A DNA stretch of 64,000 nt from an uncultured Phocaeicola sp. (GCA_947581855.1 CANPVZ010000007.1:62001-126000); one strand, 5' to 3'; positions 17,016 to 26,578 are shown, counted from the first letter of the stretch. A program made the numbers and translations. Notes: generated by a model from the letters alone, not told the origin.

Positions 17016-18956
17016 ATGAGTTATTTGCGATTTGACAAGACTCTCATGACGAATCTGGAGGAATCTTTACCAAGAGAGATTTTGCGGACTAATCGTTCGG
17101 GAGCCTATCATTGTACAACTATCGTAGATTGCAATACGCGGAAGTATCACGGATTGTTAGTCATTCCTATTCCGGAGTTGGACGATGAAAATCATGTTCT
17201 TCTTTCATCCTTAGATGAAACCGTTATTCAGCATGGAGCTGAATTTAATCTTGGGTTGCATAAGTATCAAGGAAATAATTTTAGTCCGCGCGGGCATAAG
17301 TATATCCGTGAGTTTGATTGTGAAAAAGTACCTACTACTATATATAGGGTAGGCGGAGTAGTGTTGCAGAAGGAAAAAGTATTTGTGCATCACGAAAACC
17401 GAATACTTATTAGGTATACTTTATTAGAAGCTCATTCTCCTACAACCTTGCGCTTAAGGCCTTTTCTTGCTTTTCGCAGTGTGCGGCAGTATACTCACGA
17501 GAATTCACAGGCTAACCGTGATTATCAGGAAGTGGAAAACGGAATCAAAACGTGTATGTATCCTGGATATCCGGAACTTTATATGCAACTTAATAAAAAA
17601 AATGAATTCCATTATGCTCCTGATTGGTATCGCAATCTGGAATATCCAAAGGAACAGGAACGGGGATACGATTCGAACGAGGATTTGTATGTCCCTGGAT
17701 ATTTTGAAGTGGATATAAAGAAAGGGGAAAGCATTGTCTTTTCCGGTGGAATTTCTCCGGTTTCACCTCGTACGTTAAAACATCTTTTTGAAGAGGAAGT
17801 GGAAGATCGTACTCCACGCGATAGTTTTTTGCATTGTCTTATCAACTCTGCTCATCAGTTCCATAACAAGCAAGGTGAAAAACACTATATTCTGGCCGGT
17901 TATCCTTGGTTTAAATGCCGTGCACGCGATATGTTTATCGCTTTGCCGGGTTTGACTTTGGCTATTGATGAGGTGGATGAATTTGAGTCCGCTATGGCTA
18001 CGGCACAAGAAGCTATTTATGATTGGATGGAAGAACGACCTTCCCAAAATAAAATCTATGAAATGGAACATCCGGATGTGTTGTTATGGGCTGTTTGGGC
18101 AATACAGCAGTATGGCAAGTTCGTTTCGAAAGAGCAGTGCCGGATGAAATACGGTAAACTTTTAGAAGATATTATTGAATATATTCGTAGAGGAGGACAT
18201 CCCAACTTATTCTTACATCAAAATGGATTACTTTATGCAAATGGGGTGGACAAAGCCATTACGTGGATGAATTCAACGGTAAACGGACATCCTGTAGTGC
18301 CTCGTTCGGGATACATCGTAGAATTTAACGCTTTGTGGTATAATGCGTTACGTTTTGTTGGGGATTTAAGTCGCGAAGGGGGTAATGAGATATTTGCTGA
18401 CACATTGGATTGTCTGGCCAAAACGACGGGGGATTCTTTTATAGAAACGTTCCTCAACGAATATGGCTATTTATTAGATTATGTGGATGGAATTATGATG
18501 GATTGGAGCGTACGGCCTAATATGATATTTGCTGTAGCTTTTGATTACTCTCCGTTAAATTCGGCACAAAAGAAAGGGGTGTTGGATATTGTCACCAAAG
18601 AGTTGCTTACTCCTAAAGGATTGCGCTCATTGAGTCCCAAGAGTGGAGGCTATAATCCTAACTATGTAGGAGCACAAACACAACGCGATTATGCCTATCA
18701 TCAAGGTACGGCGTGGCCTTGGCTGGCAGGTTTTTATATGGAGGCTTATTTGCGCATTTACAAAATGAGTGGAGTTTCGTTTGTGGAGCGCGAACTAATA
18801 GGTTTCGAAGAGGAAATGAGTAGCCATTGTATAGGTTCTATTCCTGAATTATTCGACGGAAATCCGCCGTTTAAAGGCAGGGGAGCTGTTTCGTTCGCTA
18901 TGAATGTAGCCGAAATATTGCGTGTGTTGAAAATCTTGAGTAAGTATAATTTATAA
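17016..18956 (+). CDS. glycogen debranching enzyme (amylo-alpha-1,6-glucosidase type)
   Basis: Hydrolyses alpha-1,6 branch points in glycogen or maltodextrin. The 646-residue protein has an N-terminal beta-sandwich domain (GDE_N type; NRSGAYHCTTIVDCNTRKYHG near 25-45) and a C-terminal (alpha/alpha)6 catalytic domain (GDE_C; YPWFKCRARDMFIALPGL, NGLLYANGVDKAITWMN, YHQGTAWPWLAGFYMEAY). The family is the bacterial homologue of the eukaryotic debrancher C-terminal half, usually placed in GH133. First gene of an operon with GT4 and GH57 proteins (gaps of 16 bases each). The Met before SYLRFDK is chosen from family N-termini and the promoter position. Confidence 0.93.
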   Translation: MSYLRFDKTLMTNLEESLPREILRTNRSGAYHCTTIVDCNTRKYHGLLVIPIPELDDENHVLLSSLDETVIQHGAEFNLGLHKYQGNNFSPRGHKYIREFDCEKVPTTIYRVGGVVLQKEKVFVHHENRILIRYTLLEAHSPTTLRLRPFLAFRSVRQYTHENSQANRDYQEVENGIKTCMYPGYPELYMQLNKKNEFHYAPDWYRNLEYPKEQERGYDSNEDLYVPGYFEVDIKKGESIVFSGGISPVSPRTLKHLFEEEVEDRTPRDSFLHCLINSAHQFHNKQGEKHYILAGYPWFKCRARDMFIALPGLTLAIDEVDEFESAMATAQEAIYDWMEERPSQNKIYEMEHPDVLLWAVWAIQQYGKFVSKEQCRMKYGKLLEDIIEYIRRGGHPNLFLHQNGLLYANGVDKAITWMNSTVNGHPVVPRSGYIVEFNALWYNALRFVGDLSREGGNEIFADTLDCLAKTTGDSFIETFLNEYGYLLDYVDGIMMDWSVRPNMIFAVAFDYSPLNSAQKKGVLDIVTKELLTPKGLRSLSPKSGGYNPNYVGAQTQRDYAYHQGTAWPWLAGFYMEAYLRIYKMSGVSFVERELIGFEEEMSSHCIGSIPELFDGNPPFKGRGAVSFAMNVAEILRVLKILSKYNL

Positions 18957-18968
18957 TAAAGGAGGAGC
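18957..18968 (+). promoter_or_regulatory. strong Shine-Dalgarno sequence before the GT4 gene
   Basis: AAAGGAGG at 18958-18965, 7 bases before the ATG at 18973. Such a full anti-16S match is rare in this window, where most genes have none, and suggests strong internal initiation in the operon. Confidence 0.6.
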
Positions 18969-18972
18969 AAAT

Positions 18973-20244
18973 ATGAAAGTTTTAATGTTTGGTTGGGAAT
19001 TTCCTCCTCATATTCTCGGAGGACTTGGTACTGCAAGTTACGGATTAACTAAAGGCATGTCCCAGCAAGAAGATATGGATATCACTTTCTGTATTCCGAA
19101 GCCTTGGGGCGATGAGGATCAAAGTTTTCTCAAGATTATCGGTATGAATAGTGTGCCTATCGTATGGCGCGATGTGCAGTGGGATTATGTTAATAATCGG
19201 GTAGGAAGTTATATGAATCCGCAATTGTATTACGATTTGCGTGATCATATTTATGCCGACTTTGGCTATATGAATACAAATGATTTGGGATGCATCGAGT
19301 TCTCGGGTCGTTATCCTGATAATCTCCATGAGGAAATTAATAATTATTCAATAGTAGCTGGTGTGGTAGCGCGTCAACAAGAGTTTGATATTATTCATTC
19401 GCATGATTGGTTGACTTATCCGGCAGGTATCCATGCAAAGCAAGTTTCTGGTAAACCGTTGGTAATCCATGTGCACGCGACCGATTTTGACCGTAGCCGC
19501 GGTAATGTAAATCCAACGGTATACGCTATCGAGAAAAATGGTATGGATAATGCCGATCATATTATGTGTGTTAGTGAACTGACGCGTCAAACTGTTATTC
19601 ATAAATATTTCCAGGATCCTCGTAAGGTGTCAACCGTTCACAATGCTGTGTCACCTCTTCCGCAAGAAATTCAAGATATTGTTCCGCATAAGATTCCGAA
19701 TGAGAAAGTGGTTACTTTTTTAGGACGTATTACCATGCAGAAGGGACCCGAATACTTTGTCGAGGCGGCTGCAATGGTGTTGCAACGGACTCGGAACATA
19801 CGTTTTGTAATGGCTGGAAGTGGAGATATGATGAATGCTATGATTTCTTTGGCTGCGCAACGGGGTATTGCCGATCGTTTCCATTTCCCGGGCTTTATGA
19901 AAGGTAAGCAAGTGTATGAATGCCTAAAAGCAAGCGATGTGTACATTATGCCATCGGTGTCGGAACCGTTTGGTATTTCTCCTTTGGAAGCTATGCAATG
20001 TAGTGTGCCGACAATTATTTCCAAACAGTCGGGCTGTGCAGAGATATTGGACAAATGCATAAAGACGGACTATTGGGATATCCATGCTATGGCGGATGCT
20101 ATTTATTCTATTTGTACTAATCCTTCTCTCTATGAATACTTGAAAGTAGAAGGAAAGAAGGAAGTGGACAATATCGTGTGGGAGAAGGTAGGGCTAAAGG
20201 TCCGTAAGATTTATGACCAGGTTATTAGCAGTTATAGAAAATAA
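18973..20244 (+). CDS. GT4 family glycosyltransferase, probable glycogen synthase
   Basis: A 423-residue GT-B glycosyltransferase. The N-domain begins MKVLMFGWEFPPHILGGLGT, with the GGLG loop that holds the sugar nucleotide; HSHDWLTYPAGI at about 140 is the central signature; the C-domain has TFLGRITMQKGPEYF and the EX7E motif in SEPFGISPLEAM. Placed between a glycogen debrancher and a GH57 protein, it most likely extends alpha-1,4-glucan chains from ADP- or UDP-glucose. The lone GT5-like protein nearby lacks the matching motif, which makes this the better candidate synthase. Donor specificity cannot be read from sequence. Confidence 0.9.
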   Translation: MKVLMFGWEFPPHILGGLGTASYGLTKGMSQQEDMDITFCIPKPWGDEDQSFLKIIGMNSVPIVWRDVQWDYVNNRVGSYMNPQLYYDLRDHIYADFGYMNTNDLGCIEFSGRYPDNLHEEINNYSIVAGVVARQQEFDIIHSHDWLTYPAGIHAKQVSGKPLVIHVHATDFDRSRGNVNPTVYAIEKNGMDNADHIMCVSELTRQTVIHKYFQDPRKVSTVHNAVSPLPQEIQDIVPHKIPNEKVVTFLGRITMQKGPEYFVEAAAMVLQRTRNIRFVMAGSGDMMNAMISLAAQRGIADRFHFPGFMKGKQVYECLKASDVYIMPSVSEPFGISPLEAMQCSVPTIISKQSGCAEILDKCIKTDYWDIHAMADAIYSICTNPSLYEYLKVEGKKEVDNIVWEKVGLKVRKIYDQVISSYRK

Positions 20245-20260
20245 TAAAACAATATAGATT

Positions 20261-21637
20261 ATGAAAACCATCTGTCTTTATTTTGAAATACATCAAATCA
20301 TACATTTGAAACGTTATCGTTTTTTCAATATTGGAACTGATCACTATTATTACGATGATTATGAGAATGAACGCAGTATTAATGAAGTGGCGGAGCGTTC
20401 GTATATTCCGGCTTTGAATACTTTAATCGATATGGCAAAGAGCAACGGAAAATATTTTAAAGTAGCGTTGTCTATTTCCGGTGTTGCTTTGGAGCAATTA
20501 GAAATTCATGCTCCGGCCGTGATTGAATTATTGCATGAGTTGAACGATACTGGTTGCTGTGAGTTTTTAGCAGAACCTTATTCACACGGTCTTTCTTCGT
20601 TGGCTAATGAAGAATGTTTTCGTGAAGAGGTGTTACGTATGAGGGATAAGATTAAACAGATGTTTGGTCAAACTCCTAAAGTCTTCCGCAATTCCAGCCT
20701 TATATACTCAGATGAAATTGGCGCACAAGTGGCGGCAATGGGATTCAAGGGCATGTTAACCGAGGGCGCTAAGCATATTCTCGGATGGAAGAGTCCTCAT
20801 TATTTATATCATTGCAGCCTTAATCCTGATTTGAAGTTGCTTTTGCGCGATTTCAAACTATCTGATGATATCTGTTTGCGTTTCTCTAACTCCGATTGGG
20901 ATGCATATCCTTTGTTTGCTGATACATATATGGATTGGATAGCAGCCCTTCCTGAGGAAGAGCAAGTCATCAATATCTTTATGGAGTTATGTGCAATAGG
21001 TCTTTCGCAACCTCTCTCTTCCAATATTCTTGATTTTCTCAAGGCTCTTCCGGTTGTAGCGAAAGAACGCGGTATTAATTTCTCTACTCCATCGGAAATT
21101 TGTTCGAAACTGAAGTCTGTAGGACAAATCGATGTGCAATATCCATTGTCATGGGTAGATGAGGAAAGAGATATTAGTTGTTGGTTAGGCAATGTAATGC
21201 AGCGTGAAGCCTTTAATAAACTTTATAGTGTAGCCGAACGTGTTCACTTATGTTCGGATCGTCGAATAAAACAAGACTGGGATTATCTGCAGGCAAGTAA
21301 TAACTTCCGTTTTATGACAACTAAACAGAGCAATATTGGGCTTAACCGTGGAATTTATGATTCTCCATATGATGCTTTCACTAATTACATGAATATTTTG
21401 GGAGACTTTATCAGTCGTGTGAATGCTTTGTATCCTGTGGATATGGAGAATGAAGAGCTTAATTCTTTATTAACTACCATAAGGAATCAAGGTGAAGAAT
21501 TGGTAGCATTGAACAAAGAAGTAGATAAATTACAAGCAAAATTGGCTAAATACGAAAGTAAATCGGCTAAAGAAGAGACTCCCAAGAAGGTTTCTGCTAA
21601 AAAAACGGCTGGAAAGAAAGTGACGACAACTAAATAG
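20261..21637 (+). CDS. GH57 alpha-amylase-like protein, catalytic residues apparently substituted
   Basis: A 458-residue GH57-fold protein. Conserved regions can be traced by eye: FEIHQIIHL near 8, EFLAEPYSHGL near 105, VFRNSSLIYSDEIG at 141-154, IFMELCAIGLSQ at 239-250, then FLKALP. In active GH57 amylases the third region carries the nucleophile Glu (pattern FWPPEMAYS) and the fourth the acid Asp (pattern FMDYETFG). Here those positions read Ser146 and Glu242, so it may be inactive or a glucan-binding protein. Residues about 385-430 look coiled-coil and the tail is Lys-rich (KKVSAKKTAGKKV). Last gene of the glycogen operon. Confidence 0.85.
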   Translation: MKTICLYFEIHQIIHLKRYRFFNIGTDHYYYDDYENERSINEVAERSYIPALNTLIDMAKSNGKYFKVALSISGVALEQLEIHAPAVIELLHELNDTGCCEFLAEPYSHGLSSLANEECFREEVLRMRDKIKQMFGQTPKVFRNSSLIYSDEIGAQVAAMGFKGMLTEGAKHILGWKSPHYLYHCSLNPDLKLLLRDFKLSDDICLRFSNSDWDAYPLFADTYMDWIAALPEEEQVINIFMELCAIGLSQPLSSNILDFLKALPVVAKERGINFSTPSEICSKLKSVGQIDVQYPLSWVDEERDISCWLGNVMQREAFNKLYSVAERVHLCSDRRIKQDWDYLQASNNFRFMTTKQSNIGLNRGIYDSPYDAFTNYMNILGDFISRVNALYPVDMENEELNSLLTTIRNQGEELVALNKEVDKLQAKLAKYESKSAKEETPKKVSAKKTAGKKVTTTK

Positions 21638-22316
21638 TTTCTTATTAGAGTTGAAATTTTTTAATAGAGTTTTAAATATAGAAAGCTGTCTTATAGGTCT
21701 TTTAGTTTTCTGCTATACTGTAACTGTAAAAAGGAAAGTATAAATTTTATCCGTATAGCAAGTGATAGTGTTCGTGATTTTTTGTGTTATACGGTGTCAT
21801 CCAAAGTGAGGAGTGAGTATTGGTTACTGACGACTAAAAATATAGAGAATGGCAGGCAGATAGTTAAAAGTACTTTTAAGGCAGCTCTCTTTTTCTCATT
21901 TTACTACTTTCATTATTACCTTTTCTATCCTCCCATACATAAAATTAGTAGGAGAGGGAAGAGGATATGTTCTTCTGAAAATGTTTTTCCGGATTGATCC
22001 CCCCATCTTATATTTCCATAAATTTTGAGGTATTAAGAATAACAAAGGAGTTTGTTTGAGGTCTTTATCATTTAAGATTAGATTATCTCTTATGAAAGGT
22101 GAAGGTGTCAAACTAAAATGCCGGCTTAGAAAAGTCCGAATTCTAACAAATAAATATAAAAGAGCCATATCCAAACGCTGTTTGGGAGGAATAATATGGA
22201 GTTCTGACACTACTCATTTTTTGCATAATATTAAAAGCTTCCTGCCTATTTTAAGAAGATGATGCTACTCTATGTTTGGAACAGAGTAGCTGTTTGGCTG
22301 AAAACGTGAGATAAAA
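21638..22316. other. non-coding stretch between GH57 and DUF4270 genes
   Basis: About 680 bases holding only short open frames of low-complexity composition on both strands. A perfect 8-bp inverted repeat (GCTACTCT 22264-22271 / AGAGTAGC 22283-22290) is present but lacks a T tract. A poly-C run is near 22000. No gene recognised. Confidence 0.5.
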
Positions 22317-22350
22317 AATCGATGACCTTTTTTTCAAAAAGCCATCGATT
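22317..22350 (-). terminator. rho-independent terminator of the DUF4270 operon
   Basis: AATCGATG (22317-22324) pairs with CATCGATT (22343-22350), with further inner pairing, 40 bases past the DUF4270 stop. On the minus strand it is followed by TTTTTT. Confidence 0.85.
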
Positions 22351-22389
22351 ATTATATCATAATTAAATGTGAATTGAATTATTCTATTA

Positions 22390-23796
22390 TCAATTCATAT
22401 CTTTGAATTTACTATAAATAACTTTCAATTTTAATTTGTCTTTATTACCTTTTAGCTTTGCAAAACCCATTTGTAAATCATGGCGTACGTTTACAATTAT
22501 CTGTTGGTTATTTATGGTTTGTGTAATCATAGTTATTGGTATTAATACCACTTTATTCCATTCAGGATCTTTATTATATCCTGTTGGATCATTCCGTTTC
22601 TTACTTCTTAAAGTATTTATTAAATAAGCTATGTTGTTGAAATCATATTGATTATATGAACTGGAATAGCTTGTATAGTAAGATGTCTTGTTATCTGGTA
22701 CTTTATTATTCTCAAAGAACTTATACATATCACCTTTTGGAACCATTAGTAAAGTTTGAGGAGTATTCATTTGGTATTTCTCATCATTAAAATGGTTGTA
22801 CTTGGTAAGGATTAGCTGAGCTGAGTTTATTGTATCATTCAGTGATAGATCGTCAATAGGCAATGTTATTTCCGTAAAAATACCCGCTGGAGTTTGTAGA
22901 TATGTACATTCTTCGTTTTCTATCAAAGTTTTAAGATTGTCAGTTTTGAAACGATTAGCCTGAATAACTTCCGGCGTTGCAGAGAATTGTGCTACACCGG
23001 TTACTAGAGAGTCAATAGCACCACTTGAACTTTTAATATAATAATCAAAATACACATTTAAGTGTGCCTGATCTATATTAAGTACTGTACCGTCTCCTTG
23101 TTTACATTTGAAATAGAATCCTTTGCAGATATTATCAATAAATGCTTCTGCGTTGGCATAATAATCTTTGTTTGTGTAGAACTTATTAATCATTTCAGTG
23201 CCAAAATCTGTCAATTTATCTGATAAAACACGTACATTAGGATAATAAGTACTGGTCCAACGCAGAGAGTCTTTAACCGTTAAATCTACAGCCGAATAAG
23301 TTTTTACCGCTATCGGGGCAGATTTCTCATTGTAAAAGTCCGCAGGATTTACATCTGTATAATACGTTTCATCCTCTTTCAAACGATTTGTTAAAGGATA
23401 AACTTCCAAAGTCTGCACATTTAATGAATCACCGAAATAAGTACTATAATAGAGCCTGAGTTCTGTTAATTTAGCTTTGATAGTACCATCTTCTTCTTTT
23501 TTCATAATTGCCTTTTCCGGAAATTCGAAATCTTCCAGACAGTTGAACTGCGCCATAAAATCTGTTTCAAAAATGGTTTGGCTGTATGGGTCGGTATATT
23601 TTCCTAAATAAGCCGTTGTTGTTTTAGCCAATAAAGATTCGGCAAGGATGGACCCGGTGCTTACGTCATATTCGTCCACCTTAATTTCTACCCGGTCTCC
23701 TTCTGGCATCACCTCTTGACCCAGCGTGGAAGTTGTATCATCGCAGGCTGCGAATACAAGAGCAGAAAAGAGTATTCCTAAAATATTAACTTTCAT
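22390..23796 (-). CDS. DUF4270 family lipoprotein
   Basis: A 468-residue lipoprotein: signal peptide MKVNILGILFSALVF then the lipobox AAC with Cys at about 18, so it is lipidated and exported, probably to the outer membrane. The mature part starts DDTTSTLGQEVMP, the typical opening of DUF4270 proteins, and is mostly beta-rich, Tyr/Asn-rich sequence. Function unknown; in Bacteroidales it is commonly next to the short glycogen/starch synthase, as here (19 bases after it). The open frame extends 25 codons upstream into the neighbouring gene; the ATG at 23796 is chosen from the signal peptide. Confidence 0.88.
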   Translation of the reverse strand: MKVNILGILFSALVFAACDDTTSTLGQEVMPEGDRVEIKVDEYDVSTGSILAESLLAKTTTAYLGKYTDPYSQTIFETDFMAQFNCLEDFEFPEKAIMKKEEDGTIKAKLTELRLYYSTYFGDSLNVQTLEVYPLTNRLKEDETYYTDVNPADFYNEKSAPIAVKTYSAVDLTVKDSLRWTSTYYPNVRVLSDKLTDFGTEMINKFYTNKDYYANAEAFIDNICKGFYFKCKQGDGTVLNIDQAHLNVYFDYYIKSSSGAIDSLVTGVAQFSATPEVIQANRFKTDNLKTLIENEECTYLQTPAGIFTEITLPIDDLSLNDTINSAQLILTKYNHFNDEKYQMNTPQTLLMVPKGDMYKFFENNKVPDNKTSYYTSYSSSYNQYDFNNIAYLINTLRSKKRNDPTGYNKDPEWNKVVLIPITMITQTINNQQIIVNVRHDLQMGFAKLKGNKDKLKLKVIYSKFKDMN

Positions 23797-23815
23797 GTGT
23801 GTGATCTCTAATTGA

Positions 23816-24637
23816 TTATAATTTTGCGTTATTCCATACCGTATCATAAAAAACATCACAAGCATCGGCATATGTTTCAGCCGGTTGATAATCTAATATC
23901 GGTCGGTTTATATTCTTAGCATATTCTATGATTTCTTGATTAACATGTTCGCTATTAGCTATTACGCCATCGGAGTAGTTAATAGCGAGTTTTTCTAAAT
24001 CCGCGTAAGATTTTGCTTCGTTTAAAGCTTCCAAATCTTTTTCTTCCATACCTTTTAGCATGACACGTGCTGCCAGATTTTCTTGCAGAGGTTTTTTTAA
24101 ACAATCGCCGTAAGTTGAAAATACCACTTTAGAGTCTCTAAATGACGGTTCTTCTTTATAAGCGGTTTTAATATAAAATGGGGCTAAAGAACTCATCCAT
24201 CCATGGCAATGAATAATATCGGGGCACCAGCGTAGTTTCTTAACCGTTTCTAATACTCCTCGCGCATAAAAAATAGCTCGTTCATCGTTATCATTGTATT
24301 CTGTACCGTTTTCGTCAACTGCCATTAAGCGGTGCTGAAAAAAGTCATCATTATCAATAAAATAAACTTGCATTCGTGCAGCTTGAATAGAAGCTACTTT
24401 GATAATAAGCGGGTGATCTGTATCATTGATAATTAAATTCATTCCCGAAAGGCGAATAACTTCGTGAAGTTGGTTTCTTCGCTCATTGATGTTTCCCCAT
24501 TTGGGCATAAAAGTTCTTATTTCTCGTCCTTTCTCCTGAATGGCTTGTGGAAGATGTCTTCCTATAAGTGACATATCGGTTTCTGGAACATAAGGGATAA
24601 TTTCTTGGGTGATAAATAATACTTTCTTTGCCTTCAT
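23816..24637 (-). CDS. short glycogen/starch synthase-like protein (GT5 N-terminal domain only)
   Basis: A 273-residue protein resembling only the N-terminal Rossmann domain of GT5 glycogen synthases (LFITQEIIPYVPE at the start, DIIHCHGWMSSLAP near 140, VVFSTYG near 170, GVIANSEHV near 235). Full-length enzymes are about 480 residues with a C-terminal nucleotide-sugar domain, which is absent here. The KTGGL-type donor loop after the first strand is replaced by PETDMSLIGR. Both points argue against independent synthase activity. The short form is annotated widely in Bacteroidales next to DUF4270, so it is a family trait and not a local truncation. Confidence 0.88.
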   Translation of the reverse strand: MKAKKVLFITQEIIPYVPETDMSLIGRHLPQAIQEKGREIRTFMPKWGNINERRNQLHEVIRLSGMNLIINDTDHPLIIKVASIQAARMQVYFIDNDDFFQHRLMAVDENGTEYNDNDERAIFYARGVLETVKKLRWCPDIIHCHGWMSSLAPFYIKTAYKEEPSFRDSKVVFSTYGDCLKKPLQENLAARVMLKGMEEKDLEALNEAKSYADLEKLAINYSDGVIANSEHVNQEIIEYAKNINRPILDYQPAETYADACDVFYDTVWNNAKL

Positions 24638-24666
24638 TGTGCTATCTCTTTGTCATAATCATTCTG

Positions 24667-24674
24667 CAAAGATA
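24667..24674 (-). promoter_or_regulatory. Bacteroidota -7 element (TATCTTTG) for the GT5-like/DUF4270 operon
   Basis: Exact TAnnTTTG match on the minus strand, 30 bases upstream of the start codon at 24637. Confidence 0.65.
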
Positions 24675-24884
24675 TAAAAAATATGGCTCTTAAAAGCAAG
24701 AAATACGATCTAAATATTTTTGATTTGTCGTTAAGTCGTTAAAAATCAATATAAATACAGTCATCTTACTCTATTTCTTTTGAGATAAACTTTGCATTAT
24801 TTTAGTTTATTTCTTCTTTATATGCTAAATAATAGTTTATTTTGCAACGATTTTCACGTATGTGGAATATAAAGAACTTGTAAA

Positions 24885-25733
24885 ATGAAGTTAGTAAGAA
24901 CAATTAAAGAGTTGCGGACCGAATTGAATACTTATAGAAATGAGGGTAGAAAAATCGGTCTTGTACCAACGATGGGGGCGTTACATGCCGGGCATGCATC
25001 GTTGGTAAAGCGTAGTGTTTCCGAAAATGATGCTACGGTAGTGAGTGTTTTTGTCAATCCTACACAATTCAATGATAAGAACGACTTAGCAAAATATCCG
25101 CGTGATTTGGATGCCGACTGTCAGTTGTTGCAGGAAGTAGGAGCTACCTTTGTGTTTGCTCCCGCTGTCGAGGAGATGTATCCTGAACCGGATACACGTC
25201 AGTTTAGCTTTGCTCCGTTGGATAGTGTAATGGAAGGCGCTTTTCGTCCGGGGCATTTTAACGGTGTGGCACAGATTGTGACAAAATTGTTTGATGCCGT
25301 GCAACCGGATAACGCTTATTTCGGGGAGAAAGATTTTCAACAATTGGCTATTATTCGCAAAATGGTAAAACAATTGGGATATACGCTTCATATAGTAGGT
25401 TGTCCGATTGTTCGAGAGGCGGACGGTTTGGCCTTAAGTAGCCGTAATGCACGTCTTTCGGATGAAGAGCGAAAAATAGCGTTGAATATCTCTCAAACGT
25501 TGTTTAAAAGTCGTACCTTTGCAGCCGATCATTCGTTACAAGATACTATAAAATTTGTAGAAGATTCTATTTCAGCTATAAATGGGTTACGATTGGAATA
25601 TTTTCAGATTGTAGATGGAAATACTTTACAACCTGTAGAAAATTGGCATGAATCAGACTATATTGTAGGATGTATTACAGTTTTTTGCGGTGAAGTTCGT
25701 TTGATTGATAATATCAAATATAAGGAAAATTAA
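24885..25733 (+). CDS. panC: pantothenate synthetase
   Basis: Joins pantoate and beta-alanine with ATP to make pantothenate (vitamin B5), precursor of CoA. The 282-residue protein has the HIGH-like nucleotide motif [14 protein letters not shown] near 29-42, FVNPTQFN, the [12 protein letters not shown] segment and [12 protein letters not shown] (KMSKS-like region). Length and motifs are normal. It is 13 bases from panD, which supplies its beta-alanine, so the pair forms an operon ending in the terminator at 26203-26255. Divergent from the GT5-like gene. No exact -7 element was found on its strand. Confidence 0.97.
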   Translation: MKLVRTIKELRTELNTYRNEGRKIGLVPTMGALHAGHASLVKRSVSENDATVVSVFVNPTQFNDKNDLAKYPRDLDADCQLLQEVGATFVFAPAVEEMYPEPDTRQFSFAPLDSVMEGAFRPGHFNGVAQIVTKLFDAVQPDNAYFGEKDFQQLAIIRKMVKQLGYTLHIVGCPIVREADGLALSSRNARLSDEERKIALNISQTLFKSRTFAADHSLQDTIKFVEDSISAINGLRLEYFQIVDGNTLQPVENWHESDYIVGCITVFCGEVRLIDNIKYKEN

Positions 25734-25746
25734 AAAATAAGGCTGT

Positions 25747-26097
25747 ATGATGGTAGAAGTGATGAAGTCGAAATTGCATTGTGCCCGTGTTACAGAGGCT
25801 AATCTCAATTACATGGGGAGCATTACAATTGATGAAGATTTGATGGACGCTGTGAATTTAATTGCTGGTGAAAAAGTATATATAGCTGACAATAATAATG
25901 GAGAGCGTTTTGAAACCTATGTCATTAAGGGTGAGAGAGGTTCAGGATGTATATGCTTGAACGGAGCTGCGGCACGTAAGGTACAGGTAGGTGATATTGT
26001 TATTATCATGTCCTATGCGTTGATGGATTTTGATGAGGCGAAGATCTTTAAGCCTAAGATTGCTTTCCCTGATGCAGAGAATAAACTTCCTCGGTAG
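25747..26097 (+). CDS. panD: aspartate 1-decarboxylase (pyruvoyl enzyme)
   Basis: Makes beta-alanine from aspartate for pantothenate synthesis. The 116-residue proenzyme self-cleaves at Gly24-Ser25 (in YMGSITID) to create the pyruvoyl group. Other family marks are [14 protein letters not shown], the Tyr in [26 protein letters not shown] and IIMSYA. The first Met may be one of M1, M2 or M6; M6 would give the usual MKSKLHRA-like start, so the true protein may be 111 residues. Second gene of the panCD operon. Confidence 0.97.
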   Translation: MMVEVMKSKLHCARVTEANLNYMGSITIDEDLMDAVNLIAGEKVYIADNNNGERFETYVIKGERGSGCICLNGAAARKVQVGDIVIIMSYALMDFDEAKIFKPKIAFPDAENKLPR

Positions 26098-26202
26098 CAC
26101 CATCGTATTTGAGTAAAGAGGTCGATGGTCAGTCACCTTAGTTAAAGGGTAGATAATCTCAATAGGATATTTGATGTTATTCACTCTTTTATAGAATATA
26201 GT

Positions 26203-26255
26203 CCCCTTATTTTTAGGCTCTGTTTGTGAAGCCTAAGAATAGGGGGATTTTTTTT
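26203..26255 (+). terminator. rho-independent terminator of panCD
   Basis: A long interrupted stem (CCCCTTATTTTTAGGCT at 26203-26219 with AGCCTAAGAATAGGGGG at 26230-26246) followed by eight T residues, about 105 bases past panD. Confidence 0.9.
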
Positions 26256-26513
26256 AAGTAGTTAAAAGAGGATATTCCTGAAAATGATTGAAATGCTGAT
26301 AATAAGCCCTTTGATTAGTTTTTTTCTATGATTCATATACGGAATATGCAAGCTGTAGTTTATTCACTACATACTTGTAAGCTAATCATTTAAAGCCGTA
26401 TATTATTTACTCTGAGGTCTTGAGTAATCCATTCGGAATAAGATGATTTATTCTTGTATTTAGTATGTGAACTTGAATCTCGTGTATCCTTTGACATATA
26501 TACTCAGTTGATA
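26256..26513. other. non-coding stretch between panCD and oadB terminators
   Basis: AT-rich, no gene or repeat seen; lies between two convergent terminators. Confidence 0.5.
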
Positions 26514-26562
26514 AAAAAACAGTAATGAAGAAAAGGAAAACTTTTCTTCATTACTGTTTTTT
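26514..26562 (-). terminator. terminator of the methylmalonyl-CoA decarboxylase operon
   Basis: A perfect 22-bp stem (26514-26535 with 26541-26562) and 5-base loop, 17 bases past the oadB-like stop. The A-tract on the outer arm gives a T tract on the minus strand. Confidence 0.92.
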
Positions 26563-26578
26563 AGAGTATGTTATACTT

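Noticed and set aside
21896..22210. 104-codon minus-strand ORF
   Set aside because: Basic, low-complexity sequence with no domain, crossing a poly-C run; overlapping frames on the other strand look equally gene-like.
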